A DNA stretch of 64,000 nucleotides. Source: Prillingera fragicola. Its lineage: Eukaryota; Basidiomycota; Tremellomycetes; Trichosporonales; Trichosporonaceae. The notes under the pieces were generated by a model. That model saw nothing but the letters and a program-made list of their open reading frames with translations. It was not told where the DNA came from and searched no databases. The stretch lies in the NCBI GenBank assembly GCA_002335605.1, contig BEDY01000007.1, positions 124,001 through 188,000 of the forward strand, in the 5' to 3' direction. The position numbers and the translations under genes were made by a program. Of the stretch, positions 43,536 through 54,378 are shown piece after piece (position 1 is the stretch's first letter; each line of letters opens with the position of its first letter).

Positions 43536-43552
43536 CACGTGAGTGTCACGTG
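43536..43552. promoter_or_regulatory. Paired CACGTG boxes in the LSM4/PITH divergent promoter
   Basis: CACGTG at 43536-43541 and 43547-43552, eleven bases apart, between the LSM4 and PITH-protein start codons. Confidence 0.55.
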
Positions 43553-43663
43553 TTCGGTGAGCTTGTCGATCACTGTATGGGTGGAGGTTTCAGTGGTGGT
43601 TTCGCCGCTTGCTCATCGTCCGCCAACAACATTCTACCTCGTCTTGCCACCAAGTTGCCCAGC

Positions 43664-44481
43664 ATGAGCTGCGCAGACGACCTAACAGTAGACGACCTCA
43701 ACAATAACGTCACCACCGAAGTCCTCGAGCGCGTCACTGCCGGTGAGGGTAGTAATGCCAACCTGTGGGCATTCATTGACAAGGACAAGTAAGCCGCGGT
43801 TACAGGACAAGGAACTGACAAGCAGTGTCTCTGGCGTCAACATCGTGGATCCCGAGAGCGCACCCAAGGTGATCAAGACGTGGGACGAGCGGTTGAATGA
43901 GGAGGACTATGTAGAGAGCGGCGTCGACGACGAGGTACGTCTCCCAACTCCTGACGCGCTGACGGAGCAGATGATCTTGCACATCCCCTTCATCGCCTCT
44001 GTCCGCCTCCGCACGCTGCTTCTCAACCTCCCAGCCCCAGGACACCCGCACAGGCCCGGGAGGTTGCGCATTTTCGCCAACCTGCCCAACGCGCCGGACT
44101 TCAGCGATGTCGAGGCCATGAACCCGATCATGGACCTGGACGTGTCTGAGCCACCCGTGCAGCGCCGCGACGCTGGGGGAAGGAGGGAGGTTGATGAGTG
44201 GCCGCTTAAAGTGCAGAAAATGGCCAGTGTGCACAGTGTCACTTTGGTGTTTGTGAGTTTGCGAGTTCGCGGAGAGCGTTCTCTGCGTTGTGCTGACAAC
44301 TCAGTCCGAGGCTGAGACGTCGTTGCGCTCAAAGATCCTCTTTGTGGGATTTAAAGGCGACGCAAAGCAGCTCACCATGGACATGTCCAAGCTCGGTACT
44401 GTCTCGGCCGCAAATGCCGCGGATAAAAAGGTTGACGGGGTGGCGGAGAAGAAGGGCAGCGGGTACACTACTATCAGGTAG
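43664..44481 (+). CDS. PITH-domain protein (PITHD1/TXNL1 C-terminal type)
   Basis: Four exons (43664-43788, 43826-43934, 43971-44252, 44305-44481) encode 230 residues. The PITH (proteasome-interacting thioredoxin) beta-sandwich is recognisable: NLWAFIDKDNVSGVNIVD, VIKTWDERLNEEDYVESGVDDEMILHIPFIASVRLRTLLL, RIFANLPNAPDFSDVEAM and SVTLVFSEAETSLRSKILFVGFKGD. No thioredoxin domain precedes it, so it resembles stand-alone PITHD1. Human TXNL1 uses this domain to bind the 26S proteasome. Two in-frame ATGs upstream are possible starts; the chosen one begins MSCADDLTVDDL. Confidence 0.85.
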
Positions 44482-44548
44482 GCGCGGCGGATCGAGGGGC
44501 TATAGAGGACTGTGTGTTGTATCATGCCTATTCATGTCTATTCTACTA

Positions 44549-46354
44549 CTAAGCGATGCTGTTGACCTCGCCATTGATCTCCCAGATACTGAGGGTCTCG
44601 ACAACGCCGGTACCAACGTCGAGACTGACCCCGCAAGCCTCGGCTGGCGAGTAGACACGGGTAGCGATCGCGAACCGCTCATTGGCAAAGACTTCGACCA
44701 TGTCGTGATCAACAAACACGCGCAGCGTCAGCGCCTCAATCTCATCGCTCGTGCGGAAGAGGGTATGCTTTCCAACCTCAGGCGAGGTCAGCACGCCCTC
44801 GTCGGCCGACGACGCTGTGCGGTCGACGGTAATCGTCTCGGCGGTGGGGGAGAAGGTGATGGTCGTGCGTGTCGTGGCGTCGGGGGTGTGTCGGATGGTG
44901 AGCACGACGTCGCCTGACGTGGGCGTCACTGCGACTGTCGTGGCCAGCTCGTAGCACAGCGGGGCGGAGAGGAGGTGGCCATTTTTGAACGTCGTGGACT
45001 CTGCGTCGTGGAGGGCTGGACCGCGCAGGCCGCTCAGCTCGGCCAGGGGTCGGATACCCAGCGTCGCGATTGTGGCCTCCTCGCCGTGTTTCTCCGCTAC
45101 TTCAAGGCTTCCAATCTCCTCCAACGCCGAGATGAGACCCCCAACAACACCCTTACGGACCTGGAGGAAGACCTCGCGCGGGATGCCGAGGTTTCCCGTC
45201 CACCCGCGCTTGGCGAGGATGGCGTCGTCGAGGTCCTCCTCGATAGCCCATCCCCAGACAACATGGCGGCCGTCAGGGTGCTGGAAAGAGTTGGTAGCAT
45301 AAAGCAGTCCCCAGTCCACGAGGCCCGCCGCACCGATGTTGGTAGCCACAGGCTCGCCAGGGGTGAGGGTGGTGAAGAACCAGTTGGCGTAGCGGACCAG
45401 CCGCCTCGGCTGGGCGGGGTTTGCAGCAGCGTGCGCGGTGATCCATGGCCGCTCCTTGCCGCCCTCCGAGCATGCGATCATGACTTGGCGCTCGATGCCG
45501 TCGGCCGAGAGGGTGAGGAAGTTTGTGCACTCAAAGTTGACACCGAGGTCGCCGCCCCAGTCCCCTCCCGGCGTGGTGTTGGCGGGTACATCGATGAGGG
45601 TGTGCAGGTAGGTCCACTTTGTTAAATCGTTTGGCTTAATGGCGTAGAGGAACAGCCTGGGGCCGACATCGTGAATCCCGCCAGCTACGAGCGCGTACAG
45701 CCCGTTGGTGGTGGCACGGGCGGCGTCCATCGCCGGCCAGGGGGCGACAAAGGGGTCTCGCCAGCCTGTGACGTGCATGTCCTTGGGCTCTTCTTTGAGA
45801 ATAGGATTAGAGGCCAATTTTGTCCCTTGCCGTCAGCTTTGCTCGGCAAACGGTCGCTCACATGTCTTGCCGCCATCACTCGACGTCGCGGCGGCGATAC
45901 CCTCGCTGCCTCGCGTGTAGGGCACGGTCCAGTGGAGAGGCATCGCGTTGACGTTGGTGTAGAATACACTTAATCCCGGCTGGCCTTGCAGGTCGACGGG
46001 CATGAAGCAGCCTGTGAACACGCCTTCAGAATCATACTCTTGGTCTGCTTTCAGGATTGGTGTCTATGCTGTCAGTGCTGAGCTTGGCTGGGTAGCTCAC
46101 ATCAGCTGAACCATGAGTCCAGTTTAGGAGATCTGTGCTCGTTGCGTGTCCCCAGGCGATTTTGTTCCACTGGTGCGAGTACGGTGTCCATTGGTAGGAG
46201 AGGTGGAAGGTGCCGGTAGCGGGGTCGTAGCCTGGCGCACAGGGGTCGTTCATGACTTGACATGTTAGCTGGGCAGAGGATCGACTGGGCGCTTACAGCC
46301 TTGTGGGGCAACGAAGTGATACTTTGGCCGGCCGGTAGACGGGAGGACTGCCAT
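44549..46354 (-). CDS. Glycoside hydrolase family 32 (invertase/fructan hydrolase), intracellular
   Basis: Four exons (46354-46297, 46255-46101, 46063-45862, 45825-44549) encode 563 residues. All three GH32 catalytic motifs are present: FMNDPC near residue 20 (nucleophile D23), GWRDPF (161-163) and NFECTNF (acid/base E237). The C-terminal beta-sandwich ends with LRVFVDHDMVEVFANERFAIATRVY. No signal peptide is seen, so hydrolysis of sucrose or short fructans would be intracellular and need uptake. It is divergent from an MFS sugar transporter 364 bases away, which supplies that. The 37-base intron 2 and unusual AAG acceptors in introns 1 and 3 were inferred from conserved motif restoration. 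Invertase and exo-fructanase cannot be separated by sight. Confidence 0.92.
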
Positions 46355-46718
46355 GATGTCTGGTGTGGCCTGTGAGGGGATATCGAGTGAGGAGAAGAAC
46401 TGGCAGCCGTGCAAGAGTCTCAAGTACCCCAGTCGTCAACATCGAGGCCCTTGCCGGCGGCAACTCGCCCACCTTGCGTCGGGTCGGTCAATTTCCACTT
46501 TTACCCACTCGATCCAGACCCGGACACGGCGAGTAAAAGAAACCACCGGCGCCGCTCTCCGTTTGCCGATGCCCTTTGTTGCTCATCTCGGCTTTGCTCG
46601 CGACAACAACAAGCGACGTCGGCGCACTTGCTTATAATACTGACAATGTTCTAACTCTTGGAGGCTCCACACTCCTCCGGGGCCCTCCTTCATCCCTGAC
46701 TATCGCATCTCAACAGCA
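46355..46718. promoter_or_regulatory. Divergent promoter shared by GH32 and MFS sugar transporter
   Basis: This 364-base interval separates the two start codons. A TATAATA element lies near 46634-46640 on the transporter side. Co-regulation of hydrolase and importer is inferred from the arrangement. Confidence 0.5.
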
Positions 46719-48578
46719 ATGCCCAGCCAAGCGTAAGGTTGTCTTGCTCCACAAAGCTGACAACGAAGAGTAGACTATACGGTCGTCGACCATGCCCAGA
46801 AATGGCGCATTCTCAAGCACCAGTGGCGCTTTGCTGTCTGGTCGCTATGGATCTCTATCGGTACGTGATCCTCAAACAGCAGAAGACTGACGCCAGGCTC
46901 ATTCATGCTCGGGTTTGACTACGTCGCTGGTGGCCAACTCGCGGCCCTCTCCGAGTTTAAAAAACAGTTTGGCGTGCAAGACAGTGTCACTGGCGCGTGG
47001 TATATTCCTGCTCACGTAAGTCTTGCAAGCTCTTCGCGGCCACTGACAGCAGTACCTCTCTGCTTGGAACGCCGTCGGACCTGCCATGGAGTTCCTTGGC
47101 GCGGTTGTCGCCGCCCCATTCTTCGAGCGCTACGGTCGCAAGCCCATGGTGCTTGTGTCGGTTCTCCTGACCACAGTGGGCGTGCTCATGCAGCAGCTGA
47201 GCCGCGAGTGGACCCTCCATCTGGGCGGTCGTCTCATCAACGGTGAGTCAATACCATATGCCTCAACTGACAGCCAGGCTGGGCCATTGGCATCATGTTC
47301 ACCATCTGCCCTCTCTACCTAGGCGAAAACTCTCGCCCCGAGCTGCGCGGCTTCTGCTTGTGCTTCTTCAACACGTCCATTGTCATTGGCCAGTTCCTCA
47401 TCGTCTTGGTCTCCCGCGGCAGCGAGTCCCTCGACAACATCTGGCAGTGGCAAACCGTCATCGTCGTGCAGTACATCTGGCCCTTCCTCCTCCTGGCCGG
47501 GTACTGGTGGTTCCCCGAGTCGCCATACTGGCTTATCCGCGAAGGCCGGCCCGAGGCAGCGCACCGCGCACTCCAAACTCTCTACGGCAAGCACAACCCG
47601 CTGTCCTTCTTCGACACCGAGTACAAGCGTATCGAGACCGACGTAAAGGTCACCCAGAGCTTGACTGGCAGCTTTACCCACCAGACCTTCTGGGGTCTGC
47701 CCATGCCTACGGCCGAAATCGAAGCTTTCCGCGGAAAGAACTTTAAGCGCACACTCACCGCCATCTGGGCCGCGAGCGCACAGCAAATGATCGGAGCGAC
47801 CTTTGTCATCGGTTACGCGACCTACTTTTTCGACGTGAGTTCCTCTTCTCAGCACAACTTGCTGACGTGCAAAGCTCATCGGCTTCAAAAACTACTTTGA
47901 CGCCTCGGTCGTGCTGTACGTCTGCATGGTTCTCTCGACCTGCGCGGCCTTCTACCTCGTCGAAGTGGCCGGCCGACGCACCCTCCTCGTCTGGCCCGGA
48001 TTCATCCTCTGCTTCATCCTGCTCATCATCGGCGTCGCCGGCACCGTTCCGAACAAACAGGCAGGCAGCTGGGCCATCATCGTGTTCACATACCTGTGGG
48101 CAATCCTGTATCAGCTCAGTATCGGCGCTACGGGCTTTGTGCTCGCGTCAGAGGTCGCGACGCTCCGTCTGCGCGCGGCAACCCAGTCCCTCGTGACGGC
48201 TACCAACGCCGTGTGGGGTCTCATCAGTATGTCCCCCTTGCCCCTTCGCAGCTGACAGAGACAGTGCAATTCACCATCCCCTACATGATCAACCCGGACG
48301 CAGGCAACCTGGGCGGCAAGACGGGCTACATCTTTGCCGGCCTCGGCCTCATCGCTTCCATTGGCGGGTACATTCTCTACCCCGAGACCAAAGGTGTGCC
48401 GTTCGAGGTGCTCGACCAGCTGTACCTGGCTGGCGTCAAGCCGAGGGACTTCAAAAAGTTTGCCAGGGATGAGCGCTTCGCGTCCGCTGCTGTCGTTGAG
48501 GCGTCCGAGGTTGGGACGGGAAAGGGCGAAGAGGAGGTGGTGCATGACGAGCACAAGGGGTCTGAGAAGAGTATCTGA
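46719..48578 (+). CDS. MFS sugar transporter (alpha-glucoside/sucrose-type family)
   Basis: Seven exons (46719-46732, 46769-46860, 46897-47015, 47053-47242, 47278-47834, 47875-48226, 48265-48578) encode 545 residues. Sugar-porter signatures are visible: [58 protein letters not shown], then [12 protein letters not shown] and [16 protein letters not shown]. Helix 7 holds [17 protein letters not shown] rather than the QQ-SG-N hexose consensus, as in maltose/sucrose-type carriers. The five-residue first exon is the weakest part of the model and uses an AAG acceptor. The C-terminal tail is acidic. Together with the divergent GH32 it suggests uptake and cleavage of a fructose-containing oligosaccharide. 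Confidence 0.88.
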
Positions 48579-48769
48579 AGAGTGGGTGTGAGAATCGTGA
48601 TCGAGGCTTGGCTACGCGGCTGTTCGAAGAAGGAAGGTTATGTAGTTTTCTATGCAAGAGTTCAGTTGAATCAAATAGGGCCTGAAGCAGTGAGCATGGG
48701 CGTGAGGATCGTCAAGCGTGTAGCAGTCAGTAATCCGGGCAAGCTCTTGAAGGATGCATGATCCTTTGT

Positions 48770-49565
48770 CTACTGGGCGAGAGCAGCAAGAGTCTCAATC
48801 TTGGCCGTGCCCTCGAGACGCTCAGTCTCCCACTCGGGCATGGGCTCGGATCCAATGCGCTTCTCGTAGAACTCGACCGAGGGGGTGTTCCACTGCGTCG
48901 TCAGCAAGCAGTCCCTGCCACGAAACGCAGAGTCAGCACGAAGGAACACACCTTGAGAACACGCCACTCGACACGCTGACATCCCTTGGCGAGGGCGACT
49001 TTGCCAATCTCGCCAAAGAGCTTTTTGCCGAGACCGCCGGCGCGGCACTCGGGGACGACGAACAGGTCCTCAAGCTGTGGGTTAGCATTGCATCACACCC
49101 GCAGCGGCTTACCCAGAGACCGGGGGCGCCTAGCCAGGTCGAAAAGTTGAAGCAGTACTGCCATGTTAGTGCAGTGCATCCGAGTGGTGTCAAGGCTCAC
49201 GATAGCCATTCCGACGGGCTTGCCTGCCTCGTCACGCGCGATAAAGGCGTTGGCGACCTTGTCGTCAAACAGGCACTTCTGGTACTGTGACGTTAGCTAC
49301 GGCCTCGACAAGCAAAAGCAGAGACAGCTCACGTGCGCGGGGGTGGCGACAACAGCGTCAGGCTCCTTCTCGTACACGGCCTGGAGGGTCAGTGGGGGTA
49401 CGCAGTGGTTGGGCGTGTGGAGGATTCGGTGGAGGGCTGTTTCACTTACGAGACCGAGGACGAGGGTGAGGAGGTCGGGCTGGCGGGGTCAGTTTCCTCT
49501 TTTGTTGAACTTGTAATACATACAATGTCGTCCGGGGTAGCGGGCTTGATGGTGTAGTTAGCCAT
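48770..49565 (-). CDS. GNAT acetyltransferase, spermidine/thialysine N-acetyltransferase-like
   Basis: Seven small exons (49565-49524, 49479-49450, 49380-49333, 49284-49201, 49157-49113, 49074-48952, 48892-48770) encode 164 residues, a typical SSAT length. YCFNFSTWLGAPGLWLEDLFVVPECRAGGLGKKLFGEIG contains the acetyl-CoA-binding R/Q-x-x-G-x-G/A-like loop, and VEWRVLKWNTPSVEFYEKRIG is motif B of the family. It would acetylate polyamines or thialysine in the cytosol. All six introns lie between codons (phase 0). Intron 6 uses a GTGTGT donor. The upstream region carries a near-perfect direct repeat. Confidence 0.87.
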
Positions 49566-50655
49566 TTTTGGGATGTGCTGGATGAAGACAAAGTCGAAGA
49601 TGTTGTGCGGCTAGAGTTGATGGGCGGTCATCGATGTGGGGGCCCGCCTATTTGATTCCGCGGGAATGGCCCGATCCACTTTTTTGATTCCGCAGAAATG
49701 GCCCGGCCGACGCCGAGGGTATACTTGCCCTCGAAACAACTCTGTCTCTCTGAGGTTGAGCGTGTTGCAGCTGCTGAGCCGGATACATGCATTCTGAGGG
49801 TGGTGGCTGTGTGAGCGTCGAAGCGTACGAGGGCGTCATGTTGTTGGTCTTCTGATGTGGCATGGTGGCGGGCTACGGCCGAGTTGAACAACAACTATGT
49901 ACTAGTGTCACAGGTTTACCACTTTGTACCATGACATTGACCAGTGTGTGGCTGAGCAAAGCCTAGCCCGTAAGAGTCTGCAATGTACAGAAACTAGTGG
50001 ATAGTGTTGGTAAACATAGTGCCCAGAGACCGTATGCTCGCTAGTCGAACGTGTGGGCCTCGGCGAGGACGATACCTGATCGGCGAGAACAACATGAATT
50101 AATAATTCAAATTAATCGCCATGTTACAGCACATTTCCACCGTTGCCCGTGTCAGCATGAATCTTACCCTTCCTTGGCTTCTGGTGTTGCCCTTGGACTG
50201 GCGATGAAGAGAGACGTATCCAACAGTCTGTACATTCTATGTATACATTTCTCAACCGCTCCCCCCTGTCCTACAAGTGTTACGACTCAACCCGAGGTGC
50301 AGGTCGTAACACTTAGTGCCATCGCGAAGCGCTGCCCAGCCAGCACCGTTCATCCACACGCAGCCTATCAAACGCCTCCCCTCCTCTCTCACAGCAGCCC
50401 CCAGAGCAAAATATCATGTGAAAACATGTCGGATGCTTCCAATGCACCACATGTGGAGGATGAGTTGCCCATCGCGTCGGGCCAGCACTGTGGCTGTGTC
50501 GGCCGTGTACTTGCTCCTCCTCCTCGCTATCGGTCCTATATCTTGCAGCGCATACACTGAATGCATTCACAATCAAATCTAACTTCATCCCCACTACAGC
50601 CTAGAAATTCGTGTTTCTCGGTTTTATCGTGTCATGAAATCTGTTACGAGCTTTC
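49566..50655. other. Intergenic interval of about 1.1 kb upstream of the acetyltransferase
   Basis: No supported gene. Apart from the direct repeat at 49651-49705, no structure stands out. It contains the promoter of the acetyltransferase and the 3' end of the second sugar transporter. Confidence 0.5.
49651..49705. repeat. 23-base near-perfect direct repeat, 32-base period
   Basis: Two copies at 49651-49673 and 49683-49705 begin TTTGATTCCGC and end AATGGCCCG, differing at two bases. They lie 86-140 bases upstream of the acetyltransferase start. A related GATTCCGCGGCATTGG occurs near 54909. Confidence 0.75.
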
Positions 50656-52464
50656 CTACAACTGAACCTTCTCGACCATCTGGGGCTCCTCCTTGACGTC
50701 GTCGCTGGTGGTCTCGAGGTCGACAGTCTGGTGGTGGACAATGGAGCGCTTCTGGAATCCATAGGCACCATTCTCGAACAGAGCGGAAATCTCCTCGAGA
50801 GGCAGGGGTCCGCTGGGTCCACGCGTCTCGATGAGGAAGAAGTAAAAGTAGACGACTTCGCACGCGAGGAAGACACAGAAGACAATGTAGTACTTCCAGT
50901 GGATGGCGTTGAGAGCGATGGGGTTGACATACTGGTTGAAGACGAGAGCGGAGGTGACCGCGAGCTGGTAGACAAAGATACCCTTTGTGCGGAGGCGGTA
51001 GGGAAGAATCTCGAGGGTGTAGGTGGTGCCGACGGGTCCGATACCAATGTTGTACCACAGGCCGTTGAGGAAGATGAATGCAATGACGGCGTGGCCGGCA
51101 GCCTTGTTGGCGTTGAGTGCGACACAGCCCGAGCTGTCACCATTGTTGGCAGCGAGACACTCTGGGTCGAAAATAGTCGACGACTTGGCGTAGAGCGCTG
51201 AGCAAATGGTCCATGCGGTAAAGTTGAGACACATGCCGCTAAAGCTGATGAGGATGAGCTTGCGACGACCGATGCGGTCGACGAGGAAAGCAAAGGTGAT
51301 TCCGACAAGCCAGCTCCAGAGCGAGTTCATGCCGTTGATGAGGGTCTGGTCGTTCTGCGAGGTAATACCGATACCGTTCAGAACCATGCCGAGGTAGTAG
51401 GAAATAACACCAGATCCCGACCACTGTCCGGCAATGGCGAGAGCAAAGTAACAGCGGAAACGACGCCAGTTGGCCGCACCGGTGAACAGCTCCTTGATGC
51501 TCGACGAGGTGGCATTCTCCTTTTCAGCGGTAATAGCCTCCTTGATCTCGGCAAACTCAAACTCGACGAGAGGGTCCTCAAAGTCGCCGTTGCAGTGGTA
51601 GTTGGCAAGGATGGCGCGAGCCTCCTCCTCACGGCCTTTGTCGATGAGCCAGCGGGGCGACTCGGGAACCCAGTAGATGAAGAGGAGCTGAATGACGGCG
51701 GCAACGGCCTGCAGGAGGGAAGGCAGGCGCCAAGCCCAGTTGTTGGTGATGCGGAAGGTGCCGTAAGTGGTCCAGGCGGCAATAATAGAACCGAAACCCC
51801 AACCCGTGTTGAACATGGAGGTGACAGGACCGCGGTGGGTGGGGAAGGCAATCTCAGTGATAAGAATGGGAGCACCCATGCACGCTGAGGTGTCAATCGG
51901 GGTTGCGGTACATACTCTACACGTTGTTGTACTCACCGAAACACAGTCCGAAACCAACAAGAGCGCGCGCACCGATAAACATGCCGACATTGGTCGAAGC
52001 AGTCTGCAGAGCAGTGGCGATGAGCACCAGAATGTTTCCAATAATAATCGGCCACTTGCGGCCAAAACGCTCAGTGACAATGGGGGCAAAGGGGAGACCA
52101 ACGACACCACCGATAGTTTGCGCCGCATTGAAAATGCCAATGAGGGTGCCCTTCTTCTCGGGGTGGTCAAAGTACTCCTTCCAGGTGGTGAGCGACCTGG
52201 GGTCAGCGGCAGCTTTCGGCATGTTGCTCACTGAAGACCGTTCATCATCGATCCATCGTAACCGTTACCACAGTTGGCAAGACAGAGAACGACCTGCTGT
52301 GTTAGGATCCTGTGAGTGGTTGGGCCAAGACGACTTACAATCATAAGGTTGAGCTTCAGGAGGCATCCCTTGTACCACCTGGTGTCGCGGCCAGCGATAA
52401 TGGACATGATGTCACTAGAAATGCCCGCGGCCGGGGCCGACGCGCCTGTGTTGGGGACACCCAT
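50656..52464 (-). CDS. MFS sugar transporter (lactose permease/hexose-type)
   Basis: Four exons (52464-52339, 52293-52232, 52196-51937, 51884-50656) give 558 residues. Twelve membrane segments are expected. The sugar-porter motifs are clear: NCGNGYDGSMMNGLQ in helix 1, ERFGRKWPIIIGN, YWVPESPRWLIDKGREEEAR, LVDRIGRRKLILIS and an ETRG-type end motif (FLIETRGPSGPLPLEEI). The WSGSGVISYYLGMVLNGIGI segment is typical of fungal lactose/cellodextrin-type permeases. Substrate is not determinable. It is not adjacent to a hydrolase gene. The acceptor of exon 2 (CAGCAG) leaves a one-codon ambiguity. Confidence 0.9.
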
Positions 52465-53101
52465 GTTGTTGTTGTTGTCGGTGTGTGTGGTCTGGTTGGT
52501 GGTGAGAGTGACACAAGACCAGGTTTGGCGAGATCGACGTTCCAAGAGCCCAGACGTGCTTATATGAATTCACCAACGCCAAGATTGCGTGGCCAAATGC
52601 GCCGGGCCCCCATGGGCAGCTGACGGGCATGACGGGGGGCCATGGTGCCGGCGTCGTGCCGGAGCTCTCTGCCGATCCTCCGTGGATTGTCCAGGTAGGT
52701 TGCTCATGGGCGACCACAATGTTGTTGTTGAGAGCATTGCCCCGAGTAAACCGCGGCCATGCAGACTCCCATATTCCCATTCCCCCGAATTTGCACCGCT
52801 ACCGGATGGCTCTGCATGGCCACCATTGTTCTCCTCGAAGCGCGGCGGTGGCGCAGTAGTGGTATTTGCCCGACCACGACGCCTGGGTGGCGGCTGACCC
52901 AATCAAATTGACCGAGGGAGCCCTTTCGGAGCATCGGAGGCAGCGATACCCGCTGCACAGCCGTCACTGCCGCTTAGCCTGAAGCACATGGGTGCACATG
53001 ACTCTGTTTATCTTTGGAGTCGCACAACATCTGTCGCCGTGGACATGACCGCTCAGTAGAACCGACACCAGCACGGCGTGTTTTCGCCAGGTCGGTAACC
53101 T

Positions 53102-53150
53102 TTGAATCTCCCATTGAATCTCCCTTTGAATCTCCCATTGAATCTCCCAT
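53102..53150. repeat. Minisatellite of about four 12-base units
   Basis: Units of the form TTGAATCTCCCA repeat head to tail with single-base changes. Confidence 0.85.
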
Positions 53151-53240
53151 AAACCTGCCGCTGTCATCTCTGCTGCAGCTCCGCTGTCATCTCTAGTCGC
53201 GTCCATCTCTAGTTGTCGGGAAAAAAAACGCAAGGCGCCG

Positions 53241-53583
53241 GCCAACACCCCGCTGGCAACACTCATCCCACTTCTCGGCCGGTTGCCGGACATCAAATGG
53301 CCATTGCCATGAGGACGAGCACTTGATCCACCCACAGCGCGCCGCGTTTGTTCCTGCATCTCGCCGTCAAGGCGGACGCGAGGTTCTCGTGACGCCAAAG
53401 GACTACCAAGCCTCCAGCCAACACCCACCCCGCTGGCAAAACTCATTCCATTTCTCGGTATGTTGCCGGTTGTCCGATGGGCATTACGATGAGGACGAGC
53501 ACTGCATCCACCCACAGCGCCGCGTTTGTTCCTGCATCTCTCCGTCAAGGCCAACACGAGTGTCGTGACACCATAGGACTGCC
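53241..53583. repeat. Tandem duplication, two copies of about 167 bases
   Basis: Copy 1 (53241-53407) and copy 2 (53417-53583) start GCCAACACC and share long blocks, including ATGAGGACGAGCAC and GCGTTTGTTCCTGCATCTC, with scattered substitutions and small indels. Neither copy is open in a consistent frame. Confidence 0.85.
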
Positions 53584-54358
53584 GGCTCATTATTCTCGAG
53601 CCGTGCCACCCCCGGCAGTGCCTGGCACCAGCACATTGGCAGTTACTTGTGAGGACCATGTGATTCTCGGACTTTGGATCTCGGACTTTGGATCTCGGGA
53701 AACGTACTTGCCGGCTAACTGGCAACCTAGACGATGTGACGACATGCATGACCCGCCCAGCACTCGCAGCACTCGTTCGTGTCCTTGGCATCCACGGACC
53801 TTTGTCTTCGGCACTCTCTCATATCACAATACTGACTGCAGCTCGGTGCTCCGTGACGTGGGCGCAATGCCTGGGCCGAAGACTATTTCCTTGACCAACC
53901 AACAGCTCGAGACTGCCACTGTGCTGTGGCAACTCTTCCTCCCACACCACCCGCACACGCGACTGCCTTCACCGCTGAACCTGACGATGCCACCCTCCCC
54001 TGGTCTCTCTCAGTGTCGTTGCCTGATTCATGGCGCGGTTCTATGGCGGGGTGACCGTTGATGGCGCCCGTCCTGGGCCGACCTCGTTCCGATGCCCGTC
54101 CGACCTTGGCAATGCAGGCTTGGCTTCTCGTGATCTGTAGAGTTAGGCTACGTACTAATCTATGGACACCGGCCCGATCGCTTCGAGCGGTGGAATTGGT
54201 GGAGCCAGGCAGCCTACACCACCGCGACGCTTTTCTGCTGACTGCACAGATGTCACTACTGATCGAGAGATCTCACAGATCGATGGCTCTGGTCTCTAGC
54301 GTAACCAGGTTTACAGGCGGGGGGTCAACGCCGGCCGCCACTCAGGGATGCATCTGGC

Positions 54359-54378
54359 GGGGGGGGGGGGGGGGGGGG
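54359..54378. repeat. 20-base G homopolymer
   Basis: An uninterrupted run of G. A 10-base C run follows at 54521-54530. Both lie in the gene desert; the exact length could be a sequencing estimate. Confidence 0.8.

Noticed and set aside
53102..53150. CRISPR-like short repeats
   Set aside because: Units are adjacent without unique spacers and the genome is eukaryotic; this is a minisatellite.
52964..53791. 275-codon minus-strand frame across the duplicated repeats
   Set aside because: It follows both copies of a tandem DNA repeat and the minisatellite, with Arg-rich random-like translation and no domain.
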